From contig CAZOAR010000014.1 of NCBI GenBank assembly GCA_964577985.1, positions 1-62,849 of the forward strand: 62,849 bases of DNA, read 5' to 3'. The stretch comes from CAZOAR01 sp964577985. Its GTDB lineage: Bacteria > Gemmatimonadota > CAZMKB01 > CAZNLH01. The position numbers and the translations under genes are program-made. Below, in pieces: positions 41,636 through 49,420 of this stretch. The number at the start of each line of letters is the position of its first letter. Within the stretch, counting starts at the first letter, position 1. Below the pieces are notes generated by a model that searched no databases, had not been told where the DNA came from, and saw only the letters and a list, made by a program, of their open reading frames with translations.

Positions 41636-43437
41636 AAGACCGTGAGAACAGGCTTATGCGAAAAGACAAGTCGGTAAGAAGCAGAGAAAGAAAAGGCATC
41701 GCGCTGACCGGAATACCCGCATCGCCGGGTATCGTCATAGGCGAGGCTTACGTGATCTCCCCAATGGAATCGAAGGTGGTCCGGAAGAAGATATTGGAGG
41801 GGGATCTCGAGCGCGAAATATGTCGTTTTCAGGACGTCGTCAAGCAGACAAGAGAACAGATCCTTGACATGAAGCAGCGGCTGTTCGACAAGATCGGGGA
41901 GGAAGAGGCGAGGATCTTTGATTCTCACCTCCTGATCCTCGAGGATGTCCTGGCTATCGACAGGACCATCGAGATGATACGAAAAGAAAGGGTTTCCGCA
42001 GAATACGCATTCTCTTCGGTGATAACCGAAGCGGTCAACACCCTGATGGAGGTAGAAGATAGATACCTGAGAGAAAGGGCCAGTGACATCCGGGACGTTA
42101 AGATGAGGATCCTCAACAACCTTATGGGCTTCGGTGATTACCACGGTTTGAACGACCTCAAGAAGAGATGCGTCATAGTCACAAATGAGCTTTCGCCTTC
42201 CATGGCGGCCAAGGCCAACAGGCATCAACTCCTCGGCATTGTGACGGACCTCAGCGGCACAACTTCACACGCAGCTATCCTCGCCCAGTCTTTTGAAATT
42301 CCGGCAGTAGTCGGACTTGGGAACTCCACCAGTCATATAGAAACCGGGGATGAGGTAATTGTGGACGGGACGACAGGGGTTGTCGTCGTACATCCGACTC
42401 GCAAAGAGGTGGAGGAATATGAAGTCAGGATCAGGAGGTTCAGGGAGTTCGAGGAGGAACTCGCGCTGCTGCGCGATCTCCCAGCGTCCACCGTTGATGG
42501 TTACAAGATAGCGCTGGCCGCAAACATGGAGTTCCCGGATGAACTTACTTCGGTCCTGTCACACGGTGCCAAGGGAATAGGACTCTTCAGGACGGAGTAT
42601 CTCTATCTTACCCGGGCCGAGTTGCCGGCCGAGGACGAACAGTTCAATATTTTCAAGGACGTACTGGAAGGGGTAAGGCCGCACGCAGCCGTCATAAGGA
42701 CGTTCGATATAGGCGCGGACAAGAGTTCCGATCTTTTTGAGATACCGAGCGAGAAGAATCCGTTTCTTGGATGGAGAGGGATTCGCCTTGCCCTCGATAA
42801 TGAGGAAATATTCAGTACTCATTTACGGGCGCTCCTGCGGGCGTCTCCGTTCGGAAACCTCCACCTGATGTTTCCGATGGTCTCCTCCGTGTCCGAGATG
42901 CGACGTCTCAGCGCTCTGCTGGAGCGCGTCGAGGAAGAACTCAGGGAGGAAGGACACGATGTAAATCCCAACTATCGGAAGGGGATAATGATCGAGACCC
43001 CTTCGTCTGTTCTCATGGCGGACATGCTGTCCCTCGAGGTGGACTTCTTCAGCATCGGTACGAACGATCTTATTCAATACCTGCTGACGGTGGACAGGGG
43101 GAACGAGAGGGTGGCTCACCTGTATGATCCTTTTCATCCCGCTGTCATCAGATCGATACGGAATGTGGTGAAGGCTGCCAAGAGCAACGGTAAGTGGGTC
43201 GGCGTTTGTGGAGAGATGGCTGCGCACCCTGAGACCGCAATGCTCCTTATCGGTCTTGGAGTGGACGAGATGAGCACGAGTCCCATACTTGTTCCCAAGA
43301 TCAAGCGGCTCATCAGGAGTGTGACCATCAGTGAAGCGAGGGACATGGCCGACGAGGCACTGGAGATGAAGACAGCGGGGCGGATCAGGGTGCTGTATGA
43401 AGATTTCATACGGGAAAGATTCGGGGAGGTCTATTAG
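41632..43437 (+). CDS. ptsI: PTS Enzyme I (PEP-protein phosphotransferase)
   Basis: A 601-residue Enzyme I that transfers phosphate from PEP to HPr. The HPr-binding and swivelling domain begins GIALTGIPASPGIVIGEA (about 24-41). The phosphohistidine is in LSGTTSHAAILAQ (His213 from the TTG start). The PEP-binding TIM barrel has GIGLFRTEYLYL, GWRGIRLAL, MFPMVSSVSE, FSIGTNDLIQYLL and the catalytic cysteine in GVCGEMAAHP. TTG 41632 overlaps the HPr stop; ATG 41656 is an alternative start with eight fewer residues. All catalytic motifs are intact. Confidence 0.96.
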   Translation: MKDRENRLMRKDKSVRSRERKGIALTGIPASPGIVIGEAYVISPMESKVVRKKILEGDLEREICRFQDVVKQTREQILDMKQRLFDKIGEEEARIFDSHLLILEDVLAIDRTIEMIRKERVSAEYAFSSVITEAVNTLMEVEDRYLRERASDIRDVKMRILNNLMGFGDYHGLNDLKKRCVIVTNELSPSMAAKANRHQLLGIVTDLSGTTSHAAILAQSFEIPAVVGLGNSTSHIETGDEVIVDGTTGVVVVHPTRKEVEEYEVRIRRFREFEEELALLRDLPASTVDGYKIALAANMEFPDELTSVLSHGAKGIGLFRTEYLYLTRAELPAEDEQFNIFKDVLEGVRPHAAVIRTFDIGADKSSDLFEIPSEKNPFLGWRGIRLALDNEEIFSTHLRALLRASPFGNLHLMFPMVSSVSEMRRLSALLERVEEELREEGHDVNPNYRKGIMIETPSSVLMADMLSLEVDFFSIGTNDLIQYLLTVDRGNERVAHLYDPFHPAVIRSIRNVVKAAKSNGKWVGVCGEMAAHPETAMLLIGLGVDEMSTSPILVPKIKRLIRSVTISEARDMADEALEMKTAGRIRVLYEDFIRERFGEVY

Positions 43438-43471
43438 TGTTCGGAGACATGGAATCGCCCGCGGCACGCAT

Positions 43472-43486
43472 AATGTTATGAACATT
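43472..43486. repeat. Small inverted repeat upstream of isomerase gene
   Basis: AATGTT-ATG-AACATT is a perfect 6-bp dyad with a 3-base spacer, 14 bases before the start codon at 43501. It could be an operator half-site pair; that is only a suggestion. Confidence 0.3.
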
Positions 43487-43500
43487 CACAGGAGTAACGG

Positions 43501-44523
43501 ATGAATATGGAAGAGATAGTCAGGGACCTGCCCGGTCAACTGGCGCGCGCGTATGATGTTGCGCAGGCCAGCGGAGTAGCAGCCAAACCGGAGGGATGCC
43601 GGGCAATCTGTGTCGGGGGGATGGGAGGATCAGCCATCGCCGGTGATATCCTTGGAGATTATGTTGGGACGCAATTGAACGTTCCCCTCAGGATAATCCG
43701 TGGCTATACACTAATGCCGTGCGCGGATGGGAAGTTCCTGTTCGTGGCTGCAAGCTACTCGGGAAATACGGAAGAGGTCCTCTCGCTCCTCGATCAGGCG
43801 GAGAGTGCAGGAGCAGACATATGTGTCGTAACGACCGGGGGTGCTCTGAAGGAAAGGGCAGATGCGAGCGGGTATCCCACCATTCTCATACCGGAGGGCT
43901 ATCCACCCAGGGGAGCGCTTGGTTATTCGTTTGTGTCGCTCCTCTATCTGCTGCGTGCTTTTTACCCGGCGATCGATACGGGACTGGAGGTGAGAAAGGC
44001 TGCCGGCTTCCTTGAACACCTCGTTTCGGGCTTCGGGTCTCCTGCGGAGAGCAGCTTTCCATACAAGCTGGCCGGCGATATAAAGGGGATGATACCGGTC
44101 ATATATGCCTCCTCACACATTGCGTCCGTAGCGGTTAGATGGAAGACTCAGTTTTCCGAGAACGCCAAGGTCCTGGCATTCCTTGGCCTGCTCCCGGAGA
44201 TGAATCATAATGAAATATGCGGTTGGCAGAACAATACGGAGGCACTGAAAAGGATGTATGTCATCTTTCTGCGGGACGAGGGCGAACACCCGAGAGTGCG
44301 GCAGAGAATGGAGATCACACGAGAGATGGTTGAGGAATTGTCCGGTGGTGTGACAGAGGTGATAAGTTCCGGAAATTCGCTCCTGGAGCGCATTTTTTCC
44401 TTGATATGCTCAGGTGATTTTGTTAGCTTCTTCCTTTCCCGCTTCCTTGATACTGATCCTGTGCCGATTGAAAAGATAGATTCTCTCAAGGAAAGACTGG
44501 CACATATCTCGCCGGAAGAGTGA
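43501..44523 (+). CDS. Bifunctional phosphoglucose/phosphomannose isomerase
   Basis: A 340-residue SIS-domain isomerase of the PGI/PMI family, interconverting glucose 6-phosphate, mannose 6-phosphate and fructose 6-phosphate. Residues 36-60 hold the signature ICVGGMGGSAIAGDILGDY, FVAASYSGNTEEVLSLLDQA (about 80-99) is the sugar-phosphate loop, PRGALGYSFVSLL follows, and the C-terminal SIS domain has LPEMNHNEICGW with the catalytic Glu and His. Placed right after the PTS genes, it could channel PTS-derived sugar phosphates (inference). RBS is AGGAG at 43490-43494. Confidence 0.92.
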   Translation: MNMEEIVRDLPGQLARAYDVAQASGVAAKPEGCRAICVGGMGGSAIAGDILGDYVGTQLNVPLRIIRGYTLMPCADGKFLFVAASYSGNTEEVLSLLDQAESAGADICVVTTGGALKERADASGYPTILIPEGYPPRGALGYSFVSLLYLLRAFYPAIDTGLEVRKAAGFLEHLVSGFGSPAESSFPYKLAGDIKGMIPVIYASSHIASVAVRWKTQFSENAKVLAFLGLLPEMNHNEICGWQNNTEALKRMYVIFLRDEGEHPRVRQRMEITREMVEELSGGVTEVISSGNSLLERIFSLICSGDFVSFFLSRFLDTDPVPIEKIDSLKERLAHISPEE

Positions 44524-44560
44524 GCAAATCAATGGAAACTCGAATCACGAGGCTGTCAGG

Positions 44561-45535
44561 ATGAGAATAGTAGTACCGGTTGCGGGGGTGGGCACGCGCA
44601 TGCAGCCTCACACCTTGTCGGTCCCCAAGGCGCTGCTTCCGGTTGCGGGCAAGCCAATGATCGCGCAGATCCTTGAGTTGTTCGTCGACCTGAACCCCTC
44701 AGAGATTTCGATTGTCGTGGGATATCTCGGCGAGCAACTTGTGGACTATTTGCGGTCCGAGTATTCCCTCCCGTTTCGGTTCTACCAGCAGACCGAGAGG
44801 AAAGGTCTCGGTCATGCTATTTTTCAGGTCCTCAGGGAGAGCGAAGACTCCGAGACGCTGATCGTTCTGGGAGATACTATCATAGACGTTGATTACAGCG
44901 CTCTCGCGGGATCTTCAGAGGTGTTTATTGGCGTCAAGGAAATCGACGACCCGAGACGCTTTGGCATCGCCGAACTTGATGGGGAGCGCGTCTCGAGGCT
45001 CGTGGAAAAACCGGATGAACCCACGAGTAATCTGGCGATTGTGGGGCTCTATTACTTTCCATCGTCCGCCTGCCTGAAAGAAGCGCTGAATACACTGATA
45101 GAGAATGACATCAGGACCAAGGGAGAATACCAGTTGACGGATGCGCTTCAAATCCTTATAGATAAGGGAGAGACCATACGCCCCTTCCCGATTGATGGAT
45201 GGTATGACTGCGGAAAACCTGAGACACTCCTGGAGACCCAGAGAATCCTCCTCGATAAGAAGGGCGGATTTCACGAGACAGTTGAAGGTTCTGTAATCCG
45301 TCCGCCGGTTTATCTCTCGGAAAAAGCGACAATTGAAGGATCTGTTATAGGGCCTTACGTGACTCTGGAAGACGATGTTACTGTAAGGGACTCTATAGTC
45401 TCGGATTCTATTGTCTGCCGGGGGGCGAGCCTGGACACGTGCAACGTGGTGGGTTCGATAGTGGGGATAGAGGCGAAGGTGCGGGGAAGCGGCGTTCATC
45501 TGAATATTGGTCAGAAAGCAGAGAGTTTCCACTGA
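44561..45535 (+). CDS. Sugar-phosphate nucleotidyltransferase with left-handed beta-helix
   Basis: A 324-residue enzyme of the GlmU/RmlA/GDP-mannose pyrophosphorylase superfamily. The nucleotide-binding loop is VPVAGVGTRMQPHTLSVPKA (about 4-23), GDTIIDVDY carries the metal aspartate, and GVKEIDDPRRFGIAEL and LVEKPDEPTS are typical. The C-terminal ~85 residues are hexapeptide repeats (SVIGPYVTLEDDVTVRDSIV), as in glucose-1-phosphate thymidylyltransferases with a trimerising beta-helix. The exact sugar and base are not determined. It probably uses sugar phosphates from the isomerase encoded just upstream. Confidence 0.87.
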   Translation: MRIVVPVAGVGTRMQPHTLSVPKALLPVAGKPMIAQILELFVDLNPSEISIVVGYLGEQLVDYLRSEYSLPFRFYQQTERKGLGHAIFQVLRESEDSETLIVLGDTIIDVDYSALAGSSEVFIGVKEIDDPRRFGIAELDGERVSRLVEKPDEPTSNLAIVGLYYFPSSACLKEALNTLIENDIRTKGEYQLTDALQILIDKGETIRPFPIDGWYDCGKPETLLETQRILLDKKGGFHETVEGSVIRPPVYLSEKATIEGSVIGPYVTLEDDVTVRDSIVSDSIVCRGASLDTCNVVGSIVGIEAKVRGSGVHLNIGQKAESFH

Positions 45536-45548
45536 GCGAGCAGGTCAA

Positions 45549-45570
45549 GTCGCGAACATGGGTTCGTGAC
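45549..45570 (+). other. Hairpin before metK
   Basis: GTCGCGAAC and GTTCGTGAC form a 9-bp stem (one G-T pair) around an ATGG loop. No T-run follows directly, so it is not a clear terminator. No SAM riboswitch was recognised around it. Confidence 0.4.
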
Positions 45571-45624
45571 TCTCCATCATTTGTTATGGATCCTGCCCCA
45601 ACTTGAAAACCAGGAGTCAGTTAG

Positions 45625-46773
45625 ATGAGTAATAACCTTCTTTTCACGTCGGAATCGGTTACAGAGGGTCACCCCGACAAGGTCGCGGATCAAGTGTCCG
45701 ACAGCATACTGGACGCTATTATGGCTGGTGATCCTTTCGGTAGAGTGGCATGTGAAACCCTGGTAACGACAGGCCTCGTTTTCGTAGCGGGAGAAATCAC
45801 CACGAAGAGCTACGTCGACATCCCGCGAATCGTGCGCCAGACCATCAAGGATATCGGATACACGGATGCCTCTTTTGGCTTTGACTATAATACATGTGCC
45901 GTCATGTCCTCTATCGATGAACAATCTCCCGATATTGCTCTCGGTGTGAATGCCCAGGGGGCTGGAGACCAGGGCATGATGTTCGGTTACGCCTCGAATG
46001 AGACGCCGGAACTCATGCCGATGCCGATCACCCTTGCCCACAAGCTGGTACGACGCTTGAGTGAGGCCAGACGGGATGGCACCCTTCCATGGCTGAGGCC
46101 TGATGGAAAGTCGCAGGTGACTGTGGAATATGTTGATGGAAAACCGCATCGCATTCACACGGTCGTGATCGCGGCTCAACATAATCCCGACATCGAGCTA
46201 GATCAGATACGGTCTGAGATAACGAGAGATGTCATTCTCCCCACACTTCCGGCTGAGATGGTTGATGATCAGGAGAAGATAAACTTTCACATCAATCCAA
46301 CCGGACGTTTTGTGGTTGGAGGTCCCCAGGGGGACGCCGGGGTCACCGGCAGGAAGATAATCGTCGATACATACGGTGGTCTGGGAAGCCACGGAGGGGG
46401 AGCATTCTCCGGTAAAGACCCGACAAAGGTCGACAGATCCGCCTCGTATGCAGCCAGATATGTCGCGAAGAATATAGTCGCTTCAGGTCTGGCGGATAAG
46501 TGCAGCATTCAGCTCGCGTATGCCATTGGAGTGCGGGAGCCGGTTTCCATAATGGTTGACTCTTTCGGGACGGGGGAGATAAGTGACGAGGAGATGGTGA
46601 ATGTCATTCGCAAGGTGTTCGACTTGACCCCTCCCGGCATCATCGAGGATCTTCAGCTGAGGAGACCGATATACAGAAATACCTCTGCGTTCGGCCACTT
46701 CGGCAGGGATGAGGATGGTTTTTCCTGGGAAGTGACGAACCGGATCGACGCGATCAAGGAAGCCGTGAAATAG
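45625..46773 (+). CDS. metK: S-adenosylmethionine synthetase
   Basis: A 382-residue enzyme making S-adenosylmethionine from methionine and ATP. The start NNLLFTSESVTEGHPDKVAD is the family N-terminus with the catalytic His in GHPDK. GAGDQGMMFGYASNE is signature 1 (about 112-126) and GGGAFSGKDPTKVDRSASYA contains signature 2 (about 256-275). FGHFGRDEDGFSWE near the C-terminus is typical. Length is standard. It appears to stand as its own unit between the nucleotidyltransferase gene and the BFN-domain gene. Confidence 0.97.
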   Translation: MSNNLLFTSESVTEGHPDKVADQVSDSILDAIMAGDPFGRVACETLVTTGLVFVAGEITTKSYVDIPRIVRQTIKDIGYTDASFGFDYNTCAVMSSIDEQSPDIALGVNAQGAGDQGMMFGYASNETPELMPMPITLAHKLVRRLSEARRDGTLPWLRPDGKSQVTVEYVDGKPHRIHTVVIAAQHNPDIELDQIRSEITRDVILPTLPAEMVDDQEKINFHINPTGRFVVGGPQGDAGVTGRKIIVDTYGGLGSHGGGAFSGKDPTKVDRSASYAARYVAKNIVASGLADKCSIQLAYAIGVREPVSIMVDSFGTGEISDEEMVNVIRKVFDLTPPGIIEDLQLRRPIYRNTSAFGHFGRDEDGFSWEVTNRIDAIKEAVK

Positions 46774-46868
46774 GGATAGGAAGTAGCCGCATTGAATTCG
46801 CCCTTTTGCACCTGGTTCGATGGGCGCTGGTATCGATGAGTTAACCCCGGAAGAGAGGGAGTAGCTGT

Positions 46869-46888
46869 CGTCCCGGGAAGTCGGGACG
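46869..46888 (+). other. Hairpin between metK and the BFN gene
   Basis: CGTCCCG-GGAAGT-CGGGACG is a perfect 7-bp stem with a 6-base loop, 17 bases before the ATG at 46906. There is no T-run, and the stem lies where it could affect ribosome access. Confidence 0.4.
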
Positions 46889-46905
46889 TAGAACCCATTC
46901 AGAAT

Positions 46906-47409
46906 ATGTCTTCATGGAACGAATCAATGATCGAGGTCGCGGTATCGGGCCTTGGTATAGATGGATCGAGCAATTCTCCGGTTGTTATCCTCAAAGAGAA
47001 GGATGGGAAACGGGTTCTGCCTATCTGGATCGGCCACAACGAAGCCAGCGCCATAGCAATGGAGCTGGCGGGCGTGAAGTTCAAACGACCCCTCACACAC
47101 GATCTCCTCAAGTCATTTCTCGTCGCGTTCAAGGCCAATCTCATTCGTGTGATCATAGGTGACCTGAAGGACAACACCTACTACGCCTCACTCTTTCTCA
47201 AGAGTGGAAAAGATACGATCTCCATAGACGCGAGGCCCAGTGATTCGATCGCCCTCGCACTGAGGGTCAAATCCCCCATCTTCACGAACATCGAGCTGCT
47301 GACGGATATACCTGTCAACCTCTCGAAATCCGAGGAGTATGATCCTGAACGATTGAGGGACCGGCTGAAGGGTATGAACCCGGAAGATTTCGGCAAGTTC
47401 ACCCTCTGA
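46906..47409 (+). CDS. Bifunctional nuclease (BFN/DUF151) domain protein
   Basis: A 167-residue protein of the DUF151 family. The domain fills residues about 5-140: VAVSGLGIDGSSNSPVVILK, RVLPIWIGHNEASAIAMEL, RPLTHDLLKSFL, TYYASLFLKSG and IDARPSDSIALALR. The plant and some bacterial members were reported to have RNase and DNase activity, hence the name; in most bacteria the role is unknown. The C-terminal ~25 residues (YDPERLRDRLKGMNPEDFGKF) form a short helical tail common in the family. It follows metK after a 132-base gap. Confidence 0.9.
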   Translation: MSSWNESMIEVAVSGLGIDGSSNSPVVILKEKDGKRVLPIWIGHNEASAIAMELAGVKFKRPLTHDLLKSFLVAFKANLIRVIIGDLKDNTYYASLFLKSGKDTISIDARPSDSIALALRVKSPIFTNIELLTDIPVNLSKSEEYDPERLRDRLKGMNPEDFGKFTL

Positions 47410-47623
47410 TCCAGGTCGAGCAGGCGCCACTCGTTCAGCGAGTTGGGGGATTCGTGAAAGAGTACGTCTCCCTTACTTCTTCTTATCCATACAGATAAGA
47501 CAATATCCCTGACCTCCCCGTCGTAGAAATCACAGGTCTCGTGCGGCTGCCGAAAGATCATTCCTGTTTCTCATCCCGTTGCCCTGATGTAAGATAGCAA
47601 CTCAGCCCCGGTTCAGGTGCTGT

Positions 47624-47640
47624 CTGGTACGCCATTTGCC
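47624..47640 (+). promoter_or_regulatory. Sigma-54 promoter upstream of lamin-tail gene
   Basis: CTGGTACG-CCAT-TTGC-C has GG at 47626-47627 and GC at 47638-47639, 10 bases apart. It matches consensus except T for C after the GG and C for the final W. Start near 47651, 53 bases before the GTG at 47704. The rest of the 47410-47703 gap shows no gene. Confidence 0.68.
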
Positions 47641-47703
47641 CATGCTGGATGTCGCAGTCAGTTACTTTCAGTCAAACCCTTTTCTGGAGCAAGGAGGCGC
47701 AAG

Positions 47704-48744
47704 GTGATTTCTCGGTTCTTCAAGGTAAGGTCACCATCCTCCTCGACCCTTTCCCCCGGTTCTGCACGATTCTCGGTTCTTCTGACTTTCCTCACGTTAC
47801 TCATTTGCGGCATACTGCCTTCGGAGATGCCGGGATTCAACGAAAAGTCACTGACCTCGCAGATCGTTATCAACGAGATCATGAAAAACCCCGTATCCGT
47901 CAGCGATTCGCACGGCGAGTACATCGAGTTGTTCAATCCGAATTCGTACCAGGTCAACATTAACAACTGGGCGATCATGGATCTCGGGGGGGATTATCAC
48001 ATGATCGAGAGCGAGGATACCCTTGTCATTGAGCCCCTTTCATATTTTGTCCTCGCCAGAGACACATCCTCAGCCACCAACGGAGGGTTCCCGGCGGATT
48101 ACGAGTACTCCTCATTCACTCTCTCGAACGGCGCGGATGAAGTGATTCTTGTAAATGGCGCGGGAGTGGTCGTGGACAGCACAGGGTATGACTCGAGCGA
48201 CTTCCCTGTCGAGGCGGGTTGCGCAATGGAGCTGAGGAATCAGCTCTTCGACAACACGCATGGTTACAACTGGAAAGACTCGATGAATTCTTTCGGCCTG
48301 GGGGACAATGGTACGCCCGGCTCCGTGAACAGCGTCTGGGAGGAATACAAGGATATGACCCTCGACACGGACGAGGATACGCTCAGTGTGGTGCCGGGGG
48401 CGACTGCACAGATCACGTTCTACGTTACCGATCAGTCGGATGGGGTAGTGGACGCCCTTCTCGAAGGTGATCTCTATCTGCCGGATGGAAACCCGTTTCC
48501 CGGCAATCCATTTCTTGGCCCGGCCATCCTCTCCTTCGATTCCGGGGAACGCATGGAGAAGACCTTGCACATCTACGTGCCCGACTGGGCTGAGACCGGT
48601 TCCTACCTCCTTGTCGGGAGGTTACTGGGTGCTGCGGAGAGTGAGATGGACCGGGAAGAGGTCTGCATCGAGGTGGTCACGGATACGAATGATGAAGAGC
48701 GTGCGAACCTGATTTCAGATATGAAGCGATTTGAGGGGGAGTAG
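47704..48744 (+). CDS. Exported lamin-tail-domain protein
   Basis: A 346-residue exported protein. GTG 47704 is chosen because AAGGAGG (47691-47697) is 6 bases upstream. A basic, serine-rich lead and a hydrophobic segment (FSVLLTFLTLLICGILPS) act as signal or anchor. Residues about 53-190 form a lamin tail domain: IVINEIMKNPVSVSDSHGEY, IELFNPNSYQVNINNWAI, DEVILVNGAGVVVDS. A beta-rich domain (about 215-320) follows, without the sorting-type C-terminus seen on the protein at 11607. A sigma-54-like promoter precedes it and tandem hairpins end it, so it looks like a single-gene unit. Confidence 0.78.
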   Translation: MISRFFKVRSPSSSTLSPGSARFSVLLTFLTLLICGILPSEMPGFNEKSLTSQIVINEIMKNPVSVSDSHGEYIELFNPNSYQVNINNWAIMDLGGDYHMIESEDTLVIEPLSYFVLARDTSSATNGGFPADYEYSSFTLSNGADEVILVNGAGVVVDSTGYDSSDFPVEAGCAMELRNQLFDNTHGYNWKDSMNSFGLGDNGTPGSVNSVWEEYKDMTLDTDEDTLSVVPGATAQITFYVTDQSDGVVDALLEGDLYLPDGNPFPGNPFLGPAILSFDSGERMEKTLHIYVPDWAETGSYLLVGRLLGAAESEMDREEVCIEVVTDTNDEERANLISDMKRFEGE

Positions 48745-48750
48745 GGAGAA

Positions 48751-48773
48751 GTTGTGGGGTAGCACCCCACAAC
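48751..48773 (+). other. Perfect hairpin before terminator
   Basis: GTTGTGGGG-TAGCA-CCCCACAAC is a perfect 9-bp stem with a 5-base loop, 6 bases after the stop codon and 11 bases before the terminator stem. It may stabilise the mRNA 3' end. Confidence 0.6.
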
Positions 48774-48784
48774 CCTACGAGGAG

Positions 48785-48819
48785 ACCGCCGTATCCCTTC
48801 GGGGTTGCGGCGGTTTTTT
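48785..48819 (+). terminator. Intrinsic terminator
   Basis: ACCGCCG pairs with CGGCGGT around an inner TCCCTTCGGGG stem-loop, followed by six to seven T. The T-run overlaps the stop codon (TTA at 48818-48820) of the convergent minus-strand gene. Confidence 0.85.
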
Positions 48820-49402
48820 ATTCACCGGCCGCCTGGATTGTGACGACAAGCTCCGTTATGTCGGCCTTGCCAGCCACATCCTCCGGGCCTCCACCCGGGT
48901 TGATCATTACCTCGGAACCCATGGTGATTTCCTCGCCGGAGAAGAGGCTGAGTAGGCGCTGATCACCCTCTATGACTATTTCGTCTCTCAGATACGAGGA
49001 ATCGGGCTCGAGATTGACAGTGTCGCTCACTACGAGAGCTCCGGAGTCGAAAGGATCAGAATCTTGCTCATTGAAATATATGTTGTAAATAACCTCTGTG
49101 CTTCCTGTATAGTTGTGAAAATCAATGACCGCGTTCACCTCCAGGGCGATGAGATCAGTCAACGCGTTGACCTCTTCGGGCAATGTGATAGTTTCGGTAT
49201 CAGTAATCTCGACCTCTGGAATGCCGGCAGGTGTGTAGTAGTCGATAGAAAGGTTATCCTGAGATATGAAGCTCCTGACATCGACCCTGATCGTAACCGT
49301 GGTTGCTCCGCAGGCAAGAAGAAGCAGAGCCAGGAGTGGAACGACACGTTTCTTTCTCTTTGAGATTTTTCTGAGAGCCAGCATATGTCTTGGTGGCTGC
49401 AT
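48818..49402 (-). CDS. Lipoprotein of unknown function
   Basis: A 194-residue probable lipoprotein. A basic lead (RKISKRKKR) precedes a hydrophobic run ending in the lipobox LLLLACG, cysteine at about residue 31. The mature part is beta-rich and acidic (ISQDNLSIDYYTPAGIPEVE, LIALEVNAVIDFHNYTGSTE) with no family I recognise. An internal ATG (residue 7) is an alternative start. It follows the barrel gene at 49421 on the same strand by 18 bases, so the two probably act together at the envelope. Confidence 0.72.
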   Translation of the reverse strand: MQPPRHMLALRKISKRKKRVVPLLALLLLACGATTVTIRVDVRSFISQDNLSIDYYTPAGIPEVEITDTETITLPEEVNALTDLIALEVNAVIDFHNYTGSTEVIYNIYFNEQDSDPFDSGALVVSDTVNLEPDSSYLRDEIVIEGDQRLLSLFSGEEITMGSEVMINPGGGPEDVAGKADITELVVTIQAAGE

Positions 49403-49420
49403 GTATGCGCCAGGCCTTTC

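Noticed and set aside
45536..45624. SAM riboswitch before metK
   Set aside because: Only a simple hairpin is present; none of the conserved SAM-binding cores is recognisable.
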